64,000 nt of DNA. Origin: Streptomyces rubrogriseus (GTDB lineage: Bacteria; Actinomycetota; Actinomycetes; Streptomycetales; Streptomycetaceae). Below are positions 25,879-34,687 of the stretch, piece after piece. Below the pieces are notes generated by a model that saw only the letters and a list, made by a program, of their open reading frames with translations, ran no database searches and was not told the DNA's origin. How positions within the stretch are numbered: position 1 is the stretch's first letter; every line of letters starts with the position of its first letter. The stretch spans positions 5,952,001 to 6,016,000 of the forward strand of contig NZ_CP116256.1 of NCBI RefSeq assembly GCF_027947575.1, written 5' to 3'. A program made the position numbers and the translations under genes.

Positions 25879-28800
25879 TCACCAAGGCGTCAGATCGTGC
25901 CAGGTATCGCTGACGGCGTCACCCACGGCCCTTCCGGCATCAACAACCGTACTGGTGGCCGGGGACAGGATGGCCGCACCCACGCGCCGGGCCTGGACGC
26001 CGACCGACATGGCACCCGCCCCCAGTCCGCGGAACGCGTCGTCGATCGCGCCGACAGTGCCCCCGAACTTGCCCCAGGGAAGACCGGTGGTGAAAACACC
26101 GATCGCGACACTGAATGCCGAGGTGAGGAATTCCTCGGACATGATGCCGTCGGTGAAACCGTAGATGACCGTGCTGGCGACGCCCGTGAGGAAGGAGACG
26201 CCTCCGAAGAACGCGAAGCCCGCCTCCCCGAACGGCGGCGGGACCAGAAGACTGCCCGCGGCGGCGTATCCGGTCCACGTGGAGATGGTGCCGAGCGTGG
26301 AAGCGGCGCTCCGCCACTCGTCCTTGTCGGCGCCGAGGAAGGTCCCCGGCTCCTTCACCCCGTCGTTCTCCGCGGTGTCGGCCTGGTCGATGGCGTTCTG
26401 TTTGGCCTTGTTCGCCTCCTCCTTGGCCTTCCTCGCCGCCTCGATCTGCTCCTGCCTGCGCTTCTGGTGGTAGATCTGCTTCGCCTCGGACGCGGCCGCC
26501 GCCGCCTCCCTCGCGTCCTTGCCTGCCTGCGTCGCCGAGGCACGGGCCGAGTTCGCCGAGGCCTGGGCGTTGTTGGCGGACACCACCGCCGATGCGGCGG
26601 CCGCGGTCGCCCGGTTGGCGGAGTAGTTGGCGTGCCGGGCGGCGGTGCGTGCGGTCAGGGCCGCGTTCTTCGCCTTCTCGGCGGAGGCCTGGGCCTCCTT
26701 CGCCGACTTCTCGGCGTCGTCCGCGTGGGCGTCCGCCTGCTTCTTGTACTCCTCAGCCTGCTCGGCGGACTTCGAGGCGGCCGTGGCCCACCGCTGCGCG
26801 TCCTCTGCCGCCTTGCGTGCCTCCGCCGCCACCTTCTGCGCGTAGGCCGCGTTCGTCACCGCGTCCTGAGCGTGCTTGGCCGCCTGGGCGAGCAGCGCCT
26901 GCATCGCGGCGATGTGCGCGGCGGCGTCCGCGTCGATCTGCAGCATCCGCTGGTACACAGTGTTGACGAAGTTGCGGCGCATCCAGCTCGGGCCCTCGAG
27001 CGCCACGGTAGCGGCCGTCTTGGTGTACGGACCCGCGGAGTCGAGCTTCGAGAAGACGGCTACGTTGTCGTCCTCCGCCAGCGCCGGCCCGTACTTGACG
27101 GTGAAGAACTCGTGCACCGCCTTCGCCGAACCGTCGTTGAGCGCCTCGGTCGCCGCCTGGGTGACCGCCTTGCCGGGATTCTCACCGAGGATTCGGAAGA
27201 TCGCCGCGGTCTGGTCCTCCCGGGCGGCGTCGATGGCGCCGGTGGTGAGGAACGCGGTGGGGGCGGCATCGTCCGAGGACTCCAGCGCCGTCTGCGCCGC
27301 GCTCGCCACGTCGACGGTGGAGACCTGGGCGATGAACAGGACGGTCTCGCGGTCGTCCTGCTTCTGCGCGATGGACCGGTCCGTGTCGACCCAGTTCAGG
27401 ACCGATTCCTCGCCCGCGGCGAGGGCGAACGCCGCCGCCTCGCGGGTCCAGGTGCCGCTGGAGGAGCACAGGCTGAAGCAGGCCTTGCGGCCCTGCTCGA
27501 CGGCGGTCGCGCGGTCTCCGGCCGCGAGTGCCTGCTCGGCCGCCGCGATCAGGTCCCGCGTGGCCGAGTCCATGGCCTGCTGCTGGGTCAGCTGATTACG
27601 GGCGTTCTCGTTGTCCTGCTGCTCGATCCTGGCGAGCTCGACGGCCTCCGCCTTGCCCTGATCGGCGTATTCCTCGAGCTTGGCCAGTTCCGCCTCGCGC
27701 GCCTCCTTCTCCACGGCCTGGGCGTCCAGCACCGCCTTTATCGCGGCGTCGGCCGCCTCCTGGGCGTCGGCGGCCCAGGCGGTGCTCTTGTTGGCGAAGT
27801 CGACGGCCTGGCCCGCGGCCTTCGCGGCCTCCTCGGCCGCGGCGGCGGCCTTCTCGGCGTGAGCGGCCGCGGAGTTGGCCGCGTCGCGCGCGGCTCCGGC
27901 CGCGGCCGCCGCCTTGTTGGCCAGGGACTGTGCCGCGGAGGCGGCGCGGGTGGCACGAGCCGCCTGGGCATCCGCCTGCTGGGCGGCGGCACGGGCGGCG
28001 GCCGCCTCCGCCTTGGCGGCACCGGCGGCACCGGCCGCGGTGGCCGACGCGTTGGCGGCGACCGCGGCGTCCCGCGCGGCTGCGGCGGCCGAGTTGCCTA
28101 CCACCACGGACTGGGCGGAGGCGATCTTGGCCTGGTCGGCGGCCGCGGCGGCCGTCCGTGCCTTGGCGGCGGCGTTGCGGGCGGCGACGGCGGCGTTCTT
28201 CGCGGCCGCCGTCTTCGACGCGTCCTTCGACGCGGCCATGGCGGCCTGGTAGGCCGTGGAGGCGGCGCGTGCGGCCGTGGCCGCGGCGGACGTCGCCGCG
28301 TGGGCGGCCCAGGCGGCCTTGCGGGCCGCGGTCTGGGCCGCGTAGGAAGCGGAGATGGCGGTCGTCGCCGCGTTGGCCGCGCCCTTGGCGGCGCTGGCCG
28401 CCTTGCGGGCGGCGGCGGCGGACTTCGCCACGTCCTCCTTCGCGGCCTGCGCCTCGGCGGCGGCCTCCTGTGCCGCCGCCTTGGCCGCGGCTGCGGCCTT
28501 CTTCGCCTTGTCCGACTCCTCCTTGGCCTTCTCCGTCGACAACTCGGCGCGCGCGGACTGCCGTTGGGTCACGGCGACGAGCTGCTCGATGGACGCGGCC
28601 TCCTCGTCGCGCGCCCGGGCTATGTTCTGGCCGATCTCCAGGAACCAGCGGATGGCGTCGGCACTGCCGTCGTTCAGCGCGCGCTGCGCGTACGTGGTCA
28701 GTTCGGGTCCGGCGCCGTTGAGGAGCTTGAACACCTCGGCCGTCTCGTCCTCGAGGCGCGCCGTGAACTGGGTCTCGGTGATGAACTTCAGCAGGGCGTC

Positions 28801-29316
28801 GCCGGAGCCGTCGTTCAGCGCGGTGTCGGCGGCGGCCTTGACGCTCCTGCCGCCCAGGCCCTTCAGCGTGAAGGTGAGGGCGCTCATGTCCTCCCGCTGC
28901 GCCGCCTCGTACCCACCGGCGAGGAAGGCCTCGATGGCCGCGTCCCCGGCGGTCAGAGCGTCGGAGACGGCCGCCGTGGTGCCCTTGCCCGCGAGGGCGA
29001 GCGCCTTGAAGAGGGCGACCTGGTTGTCCTCGGCGACTGCGGCGGGCAGCTTCGTGGCGACGAACTCCTCGACGTCGGCGTCGGTGCCGACGAGAGCGGC
29101 GGCCGCGGCGGCCTTGGTCGCCTTTCCGCCGGTCTGCCATGCGGTCACCGCTCGCGCGCGGGCGGTGTCGGGAAGCGACGGCAGGTTGGGGGCGTCACCC
29201 GACGCGGCCGTGGCGGCGAAGACCCGGGCGGTGGCGGTGAGGGGCAGCGCTGCCGCCGCCGTCGTGGCGGCAGCCACGCTCAGGACCCGGCGTCTGCTCC
29301 AGTACGTGGTGTTCAA
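25879..29316 (-). CDS. Tat-exported ALF-repeat / alanine coiled-coil protein
   Basis: 1145 residues from a TTG at 29316, with GGGAG 7 bases upstream. The N terminus has a twin-arginine signal (SRRRVLSV, then Ala/Leu core, ending ARVFA). It has two matching halves: ALF repeats (~40 residues each; e.g. LNDGSGDALLKFI, LNDGSADAIRWFL) at ~45-250, an Ala/Lys/Glu-rich coiled coil to ~560, ALF repeats again (LNDGSAKAVHEFF) at ~590-750, and a second Ala-rich coil to ~985. The last ~160 residues are different: Gly-rich hydrophobic helices (FAFFGGVSFLTGVAST, FSVAIGVFTTGLPWGKFGG), maybe membrane-active. ALF repeats are known from Streptomyces with no established function. Confidence 0.85.
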   Translation of the reverse strand: MNTTYWSRRRVLSVAAATTAAAALPLTATARVFAATAASGDAPNLPSLPDTARARAVTAWQTGGKATKAAAAAALVGTDADVEEFVATKLPAAVAEDNQVALFKALALAGKGTTAAVSDALTAGDAAIEAFLAGGYEAAQREDMSALTFTLKGLGGRSVKAAADTALNDGSGDALLKFITETQFTARLEDETAEVFKLLNGAGPELTTYAQRALNDGSADAIRWFLEIGQNIARARDEEAASIEQLVAVTQRQSARAELSTEKAKEESDKAKKAAAAAKAAAQEAAAEAQAAKEDVAKSAAAARKAASAAKGAANAATTAISASYAAQTAARKAAWAAHAATSAAATAARAASTAYQAAMAASKDASKTAAAKNAAVAARNAAAKARTAAAAADQAKIASAQSVVVGNSAAAAARDAAVAANASATAAGAAGAAKAEAAAARAAAQQADAQAARATRAASAAQSLANKAAAAAGAARDAANSAAAHAEKAAAAAEEAAKAAGQAVDFANKSTAWAADAQEAADAAIKAVLDAQAVEKEAREAELAKLEEYADQGKAEAVELARIEQQDNENARNQLTQQQAMDSATRDLIAAAEQALAAGDRATAVEQGRKACFSLCSSSGTWTREAAAFALAAGEESVLNWVDTDRSIAQKQDDRETVLFIAQVSTVDVASAAQTALESSDDAAPTAFLTTGAIDAAREDQTAAIFRILGENPGKAVTQAATEALNDGSAKAVHEFFTVKYGPALAEDDNVAVFSKLDSAGPYTKTAATVALEGPSWMRRNFVNTVYQRMLQIDADAAAHIAAMQALLAQAAKHAQDAVTNAAYAQKVAAEARKAAEDAQRWATAASKSAEQAEEYKKQADAHADDAEKSAKEAQASAEKAKNAALTARTAARHANYSANRATAAAASAVVSANNAQASANSARASATQAGKDAREAAAAASEAKQIYHQKRRQEQIEAARKAKEEANKAKQNAIDQADTAENDGVKEPGTFLGADKDEWRSAASTLGTISTWTGYAAAGSLLVPPPFGEAGFAFFGGVSFLTGVASTVIYGFTDGIMSEEFLTSAFSVAIGVFTTGLPWGKFGGTVGAIDDAFRGLGAGAMSVGVQARRVGAAILSPATSTVVDAGRAVGDAVSDTWHDLTPW

Positions 29317-29560
29317 GAATCGACTCCCGATCGTTCTGCGGTCGGCGGCCCTTGGGCATGCCTGAGCGCCACCGACGGTGGATGAGAGGAAGAACGAGAC
29401 GTGCGCTGCCGCGACGCAGCACCCTGCCCACGGGAGAACCGGCCCGGCACAGGGCACACGAAGGCCCCGGGCCGGACGGGCATGACCCCCCACGGCGACC
29501 GGATCACCGGATCACCGCCGACAACGATGTCCCGGCAGGACGGCTGCGAGGCGGCGGCGA

Positions 29561-30064
29561 CTACTTGGTGGTGGTGATCTCCAGGAGCATGTGGTCGCGG
29601 CCCTCGGGATCGGCGGTCTCGCCCACGTTCGTGAGCGCGCCGGCGGGGATTTCGTAGTGCGACTCTTCGTTGTCGACGGTCATCGTCACGTCGGCGGACT
29701 GGTCCGCGGCACCCTTGATGCCGTACACCGCGGGAATCTCCACGCTGAGGTAGCCGCTGTTCCCGGTGACGCGGAAGCAGACGTGTTCGGGCCGGTAGCG
29801 CACCCACAGCTCCATGAGGCCGCTCTCGCTGCCGCACTCGGCGAGCACGATGTGCCCGTCGCCCCGCTTGAGGACGAGGCCCTGTTCTTCCTGGATCTTG
29901 TCTGCCCCGGGGTAGTTGAAGTCCTCGACGGCGTAGCCGGGGCCCTCGTCCGCGACGGTGGCGGTCGCGGGCGGAGACGGCTGGGCCGAGGAAGAGGCGG
30001 TCCAGGCGACGGCAGCCGCCGTCGCCAGACAGACGGCCACACCTGTACGAGCGATGGGTCTCAA
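29561..30064 (-). CDS. Small secreted protein of unknown function
   Basis: 167 residues from a TTG at 30064, chosen because TTAGGA stands 6 bases upstream and a signal peptide follows at once (RPIARTGVAVCLATAAAVAW, cleavage near SSSAQP). The mature part is beta-rich with two Cys (AECGSES, HVCFRV) that could form a disulphide. No family recognised. It is 244 bases upstream of the ALF-repeat gene, also with a TTG start, and probably belongs to the same exported system. No gene is seen in the gap. Confidence 0.7.
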   Translation of the reverse strand: MRPIARTGVAVCLATAAAVAWTASSSAQPSPPATATVADEGPGYAVEDFNYPGADKIQEEQGLVLKRGDGHIVLAECGSESGLMELWVRYRPEHVCFRVTGNSGYLSVEIPAVYGIKGAADQSADVTMTVDNEESHYEIPAGALTNVGETADPEGRDHMLLEITTTK

Positions 30065-30255
30065 AGCACGTCCTAACTGGCTGAGCGCCCTCGGAGGAGT
30101 GACTGAGTCCGCAGGCAGGACGAACTCAGGGCGCACTCCCGGACGGCGCCACGAGACTTTGTCAACTCGCCTTATCCAAACAACAGTTCCTTCACATGTC
30201 CACCAGATCAAAACGGACGATCACCGGGATTGGCGGGCGAACCGGCCCTCTTGTC

Positions 30256-31875
30256 TCACGCTCCGTACCGCTCCCGCAACTCCACTTTGCGCACCTTCCC
30301 CGACACGGTCATCGGGAAGGAGTCGAGGAGCTGGAGGCGGCTGGGCACCTTGTAGTGGGCGAGCTGCCCGGCGCAGTAGGCGCGCAGTTCCTCCAGGGTG
30401 AGCGGGTCGGCGGCGTCGCGCACGACGACGCAGGCCAGGACCTCCTCGCCGTAGCGTTCGTGCGGGACGCCGACGACCTGGACGTCCGCGATCTTCGGGT
30501 GGGCGTACAGGAACTCCTCGATCTCGCGCGGGTAGACGTTCTCGCCGCCCCGGATGATCATGTCCTTGATGCGGCCGACGATCTCCACGTATCCGTCCTC
30601 GCGCATCACCGCGAGGTCCCCGGTGTGCATCCAGCGGCCCGGGTCGACGGCCTCGGCGGTCTTCCCGGGCTCCTCCCAGTAGCCGAGCATCACGCTGTAG
30701 CCGCGGGTGCGCAGTTCGCCCGCCTCGCCGCGCGGCAGGGTCACGCCGGTGACCGGGTCGGCGACCTTGACCTCGATGTGCGGCAGGACGCGGCCGACGG
30801 TGCCGGTGCGGTGTTCGAGGTCGTCGTCCATGCGGGTCTGCAGGGAGACCGGGGAGGTCTCGGTCATGCCGTAGCAGATGGAGACCTGCTCCATGTGCAT
30901 CTCGGCGACCACCCGCTTCATCACCTCCACCGGGCAGGGCGAGCCCGCCATGATGCCGGTGCGCAGGGAGGTGAGGTCGTAGGAGGCGAAGTCCGGCAGG
31001 TTCAGCTCGGCGATGAACATCGTCGGGACGCCGTACAGGGACGTGCACCGCTCCCGCTGCACCGCCTCCAGCGTGGCCGCCGGCTCGAAGGACGGGGCCG
31101 GGATGACGATGCAGGCGCCGTGGGAGGTGGCGCCCAGGTTGCCCATGACCATGCCGAAGCAGTGGTAGAAGGGCACCGGCAGACAGACCCGGTCCTGCTC
31201 GGTGTAGCCGACCGTGCGGCCCACCCAGTAGCCGTTGTTGAGGATGTTGTGGTGGGAGAGGGTGGCGCCCTTCGGGAAGCCGGTGGTGCCGGAGGTGTAC
31301 TGGATGTTGACCGGGTCGTCGCAGCTCAGTTCGGCGGCGAGGGCGTCGACCCGCTCCTGCTCCACCGCGGCGGCGCCCGCGGTGAGCGCGTCCCAGGACG
31401 GGTCGCCGATGTAGACGGTCTCGCGCAGCGCGGGGCAGCGGCCGCGGACCTGCTCCACGATCGCCCGGTAGTCGCTGCTCTTGTGGGCGAGCGAGGCGAC
31501 CAGCAGGGTGATGCCGGACTGCTTGAGGACGTACTCCAACTCGTGGGCCCGGTAGGCCGGGTTGACGTTCACCATGATGACGCCGATGCGGGCGGTGGCG
31601 TACTGGACGAGGACCCACTCGGGGCAGTTGACCGCCCAGATGCCGACCCGGTCGCCCCTCGTGACGCCCTTCGCGAGCAGCCCCCGGGCCAGCTCGTCGA
31701 CGGCTGCGCCGAACTCGGCGTAGGTCCAGCGCCGTCCGGACGGGACGTCGACGAGGGCCTCGCGGCCCGGGTGGGCGGCGATCGCACGGCCGAGGTTGGC
31801 GCCTACGGTGTCGCCGAGCAGCGGGGTGGTGCTGGTGCCGTGCGCGTACGACGGCTGGGGCGCGGGTGCGGTCAC
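30256..31875 (-). CDS. AMP-binding fatty acyl-CoA synthetase
   Basis: 539 residues, ANL superfamily. It activates a carboxylic acid with ATP to acyl-AMP and transfers it to CoA. The P-loop [11 protein letters not shown] is at 193-203, [10 protein letters not shown] follows, and the C-terminal domain has [21 protein letters not shown] and the catalytic Lys in [11 protein letters not shown]. Overall it resembles FadD/FadK-type long or medium chain ligases. The GTG at 31875 overlaps the stop of the upstream synthetase (GTGA) and has GAGGAGG in place. Substrate not predictable. Confidence 0.9.
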   Translation of the reverse strand: MTAPAPQPSYAHGTSTTPLLGDTVGANLGRAIAAHPGREALVDVPSGRRWTYAEFGAAVDELARGLLAKGVTRGDRVGIWAVNCPEWVLVQYATARIGVIMVNVNPAYRAHELEYVLKQSGITLLVASLAHKSSDYRAIVEQVRGRCPALRETVYIGDPSWDALTAGAAAVEQERVDALAAELSCDDPVNIQYTSGTTGFPKGATLSHHNILNNGYWVGRTVGYTEQDRVCLPVPFYHCFGMVMGNLGATSHGACIVIPAPSFEPAATLEAVQRERCTSLYGVPTMFIAELNLPDFASYDLTSLRTGIMAGSPCPVEVMKRVVAEMHMEQVSICYGMTETSPVSLQTRMDDDLEHRTGTVGRVLPHIEVKVADPVTGVTLPRGEAGELRTRGYSVMLGYWEEPGKTAEAVDPGRWMHTGDLAVMREDGYVEIVGRIKDMIIRGGENVYPREIEEFLYAHPKIADVQVVGVPHERYGEEVLACVVVRDAADPLTLEELRAYCAGQLAHYKVPSRLQLLDSFPMTVSGKVRKVELRERYGA

Positions 31876-33548
31876 CGGAAGTCCTCCTCGCGGTACTCGT
31901 TCGCGGAACCGGCCGCCGTGGCCTCGCGCAGTTCGATGCGGCGGATCTTGCCGGAGACGGTCTTGGGCAGCTCGCCGAACTCCAGGCGGCGCAGCCGCTT
32001 GTAGGGGGCGAGCGTGTCGCGGGAGTGCTCGAAGAGCACCTTCGCGGTGTCCGATCCGGGCTCCCAGCCCGCCGCGAGCACGATGTACGCCTTCGGCACC
32101 GCGAGGCGCAGTTCGTCCGGGGCGGGCACGACCGCGGCCTCGACGACCGCCTCGTGCTCCAGCAGCGCGCTCTCCAGCTCGAAGGGGCTGATCTTGTAGT
32201 CGGAGGCCTTGAACACGTCGTCGGCCCGGCCCACGTAGGTGAGGTAGCCGTCCTCGTCGCGGGCGCCGATGTCGCCGGTGCGGTAGTAGCCGCCGGCCAT
32301 CGCCTCGGCGGTGCGGTCGGGGTCGCCGTGGTAGCCGGTCATCAGGCCCACGGGGCGGCCGGACAGGTCCAGGGCGATCTCGCCCTCGGCGGCGCCGGGC
32401 GCGCCGGTCACCGGGTCGAGCAGCTCGACGCGGTAGCCGGGGCTGGGGCGGCCCATCGAGCCGGTCTTCAGCACCTGGCCGGGGCTGTTGGAGACCTGGA
32501 CGGCGGTCTCGGTCTGGCCGAAGCCGTCCCGGATGGTCCTCCCCCACAGGCGGCGGACCTGTTCGATCACCTCGGGGTTGAGCGGCTCACCGGCGGCGAC
32601 GACCTCGCGCGGCGGGGTGGCGAGCCGGGTGAGGTCGGCCTGGATGAGCATGCGCCACACGGTGGGCGGGGCGCAGAAGGTGGTCACCCCGGCCCGGTCC
32701 ATCTCGGCCATCAGGCGGGTCGCGTCGAACCGCGTGTAGTTGTACAGGAAGACGGTCGCCTCGGCGTTCCACGGCGCGAACAGGTTGGACCAGGCGTGCT
32801 TGGCCCAGCCGGGCGAGGAGATGTTGAGGTGGACGTCCCCGGGCTTCAGGCCAATCCAGTACATGGTCGCCAGGTGGCCCACGGGGTACGACACGTGGGT
32901 GTGCTCGACCAGCTTGGGGCGGGCGGTGGTGCCGGAGGTGAAGTACAGCATCAGCGGGTCGTCGGCGGCGGTCGGGCCGTCCGGGGTGAAGGTGTCCGGG
33001 GCGCCGTACACGTCCTCGTAGGCCCGCCAGCCGGCGGCCGGCGTTTCGCCGCCCACGGCGACGCGCGTGTAGTCGCCCGGCACGTCGTCGAACTTGCCGG
33101 TGTCCTCGGCGCGCGCGATCACGTGCGCGACCCGGCCGCGGTCGACGCGGTCGCGCAGGTCGGCGGGGCCGAGCAGGGTGGTGGCCGGGATGACGACCGC
33201 GCGCAGTTTCATCGCGGCCAGCGCGGTCTCCCACAGCTCGGCCTGGTTGCCGAGCATCACGAGGATGCGGTCCTCCGGGCCGACGCCCCACTCGCGCAGG
33301 CGGTTGGCGACCCGGTTGGAGCGGGCGGACATCTCGGCGAAGGAGACCCGGACCTCGCGGCCGTCCTCCTCGACGATGTGCAGGGCGGTGCGCCCGTTGC
33401 CCTCGGCGATGACGTCGAACCAGTCCAGCGCCCAGTTGAAGTTCCCGGGGCGGGGCCACCGGAACCCCTCGTAGGCGGCGGTGTAGTCCTCGCGGTGTTC
33501 CAGCAGGAAGTCCCGTGCGGTGCGGAACAGCTCCGTGGCCGTCGTCAT
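31872..33548 (-). CDS. AMP-binding acyl-CoA synthetase (ACSM / short-medium chain type)
   Basis: 558 residues. P-loop [16 protein letters not shown] at 203-218, GFGQTET, and the C-terminal [11 protein letters not shown]ys. The opening [10 protein letters not shown] and the order of motifs are those of medium-chain acyl-CoA or acetyl-CoA-like synthetases. It is the first gene of a two-gene operon, overlapping the second by 4 bases. It is divergent from a GAF-LuxR regulator; a C5/G5 dyad lies between. Confidence 0.9.
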   Translation of the reverse strand: MTTATELFRTARDFLLEHREDYTAAYEGFRWPRPGNFNWALDWFDVIAEGNGRTALHIVEEDGREVRVSFAEMSARSNRVANRLREWGVGPEDRILVMLGNQAELWETALAAMKLRAVVIPATTLLGPADLRDRVDRGRVAHVIARAEDTGKFDDVPGDYTRVAVGGETPAAGWRAYEDVYGAPDTFTPDGPTAADDPLMLYFTSGTTARPKLVEHTHVSYPVGHLATMYWIGLKPGDVHLNISSPGWAKHAWSNLFAPWNAEATVFLYNYTRFDATRLMAEMDRAGVTTFCAPPTVWRMLIQADLTRLATPPREVVAAGEPLNPEVIEQVRRLWGRTIRDGFGQTETAVQVSNSPGQVLKTGSMGRPSPGYRVELLDPVTGAPGAAEGEIALDLSGRPVGLMTGYHGDPDRTAEAMAGGYYRTGDIGARDEDGYLTYVGRADDVFKASDYKISPFELESALLEHEAVVEAAVVPAPDELRLAVPKAYIVLAAGWEPGSDTAKVLFEHSRDTLAPYKRLRRLEFGELPKTVSGKIRRIELREATAAGSANEYREEDFR

Positions 33549-33619
33549 CTGTCCTCCTCGGTGCCGGACCTTGCCGGGCGGCTCTGTGCCATCGTGTAAT
33601 CCGTGATGTGGGTCTCACT

Positions 33620-33635
33620 ACCCCCGAACGGGGGT
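33620..33635. promoter_or_regulatory. ACCCCC-GAAC-GGGGGT dyad in divergent region
   Basis: A perfect 6-bp inverted repeat with 4-base centre lies between the synthetase operon and the GAF-LuxR gene, 38 bases before the regulator's GTG. Adjacent position suggests it is the operator of that LuxR-type protein; not proven. Confidence 0.45.
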
Positions 33636-33672
33636 GTGCGTCCCGCAACGGTCACGAGGGAGGGCGGAACGG

Positions 33673-34526
33673 GTGGCGGTGGACGCGGTGGACGCGGCGC
33701 AGATCCGCAGCGCGCTGGTGCGGCTGCGGCGCACGACCGGGCTGCCCGTCGCCTTCGGCGGTCTCGTCGAGTCCGGACGGCGCCAGGTGCGCATCAGCGA
33801 GCTGAGCGGCACGGCCACGACGGCGCTCAGCGCGCTGGCGGTGACGGCCGGCAACGGGCTCGGGGGCCGGGCGGTGGCGCTGTCGCGGCCGTGCGCGGTG
33901 ACGGACTACTCCGTCTCCCGGCAGATCAGCCACGAGTACGACCTGCCCGTCGCCGCCGAGGGCCTGCGCTCGGTCCTCGCGGTGCCGGTGGTCGTACGGC
34001 GCCGGGTGCGCGGCGTCCTGTACGGCGCCCTGCGCACGGCCCAGCCGCTGGGCGACCGCACGCTGGGCGCGGCCGTGGCGGCGGCGCGGGACGCGGAGCA
34101 GGCGCTGGTGCTGCGGGACGAGGCGGACGACCTGCTGGCGGCGGCCGCACCGGGTGCGGCCGGGCCGGGTGCGTCCGCCCCGGGTGCGGCGGGCGGCGCG
34201 GGCTGGGAGCAGGTGCGGGAGGCGCACGCCGCGCTGCGGGCGCTGGCCCCGAGGATCACGGACCCGGCGCTGCGGGACGAGCTTTGCGCGCGTGCGGTCT
34301 GCTGGTGGCGGGGGACGGCCCCGTGCCGGGGCCGCGGCTGGCGCCGCGCGAGGTGGACGTGCTGGCCTGCGTGGCGGCGGGCGCGACGAACGGAGCGGCG
34401 GCCGAGCGGCTCGGGGTGGGCCCGGAGACCGTCAAGAGCTATCTGCGCTCGGCGATGCGCAAGCTGGGCGCCCGCACCCGCACGGAGGCCGTCGCGGCCG
34501 CCCGCCGGACGGGGTGGCTGCCGTAG
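33673..34526 (+). pseudogene. GAF-domain LuxR-type regulator, frameshifted
   Basis: The first ~200 codons (frame from GTG 33673, GGGAGGG upstream) encode a GAF-like sensor (LRRTTGLPVAFGGLVESG ... LRSVLAVPVVVRRRVRGVLYGAL). Near 34281-34290 the frame loses sense. In the frame one base back the protein resumes as LRACGLLVAGDGPVPG and a clean LuxR HTH (LAPREVDVLACVAAGATNGAAAERLGVG..., SYLRSAMRKLGARTRTEAV) ending at 34526. One missing base near the CTTTG explains this. It is either a true mutation or a sequence error. Its likely target is the divergent acyl-CoA synthetase operon. Confidence 0.8.
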
Positions 34527-34687
34527 GAGACGGGCCGGGACGCCGGGCCGGCGCGGGCCTTGTCCGGCCGTGCTCGATTCCACCGGTGGCCCGTTTGTTG
34601 TTCGGGTCACCTCGCCGACCCTCCGTAACGCGATGCGCCGTTGCCTAATATTGGCCCGGACACGCCACACGGAGGGGAGCGGTCACC

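Noticed and set aside
25897..29385. An open frame of 1162 codons antisense to the ALF-repeat gene
   Set aside because: It mirrors the Ala-rich gene (GCN codons read backwards give Gly/Arg/Val), has no domain and no ribosome site; the minus-strand protein has a Tat signal and recognisable repeats.
34281..34290. Programmed -1 frameshift in the GAF-LuxR gene
   Set aside because: No X-XXY-YYZ slippery heptamer or evident downstream pseudoknot; three similar one-base lesions elsewhere point to indels.
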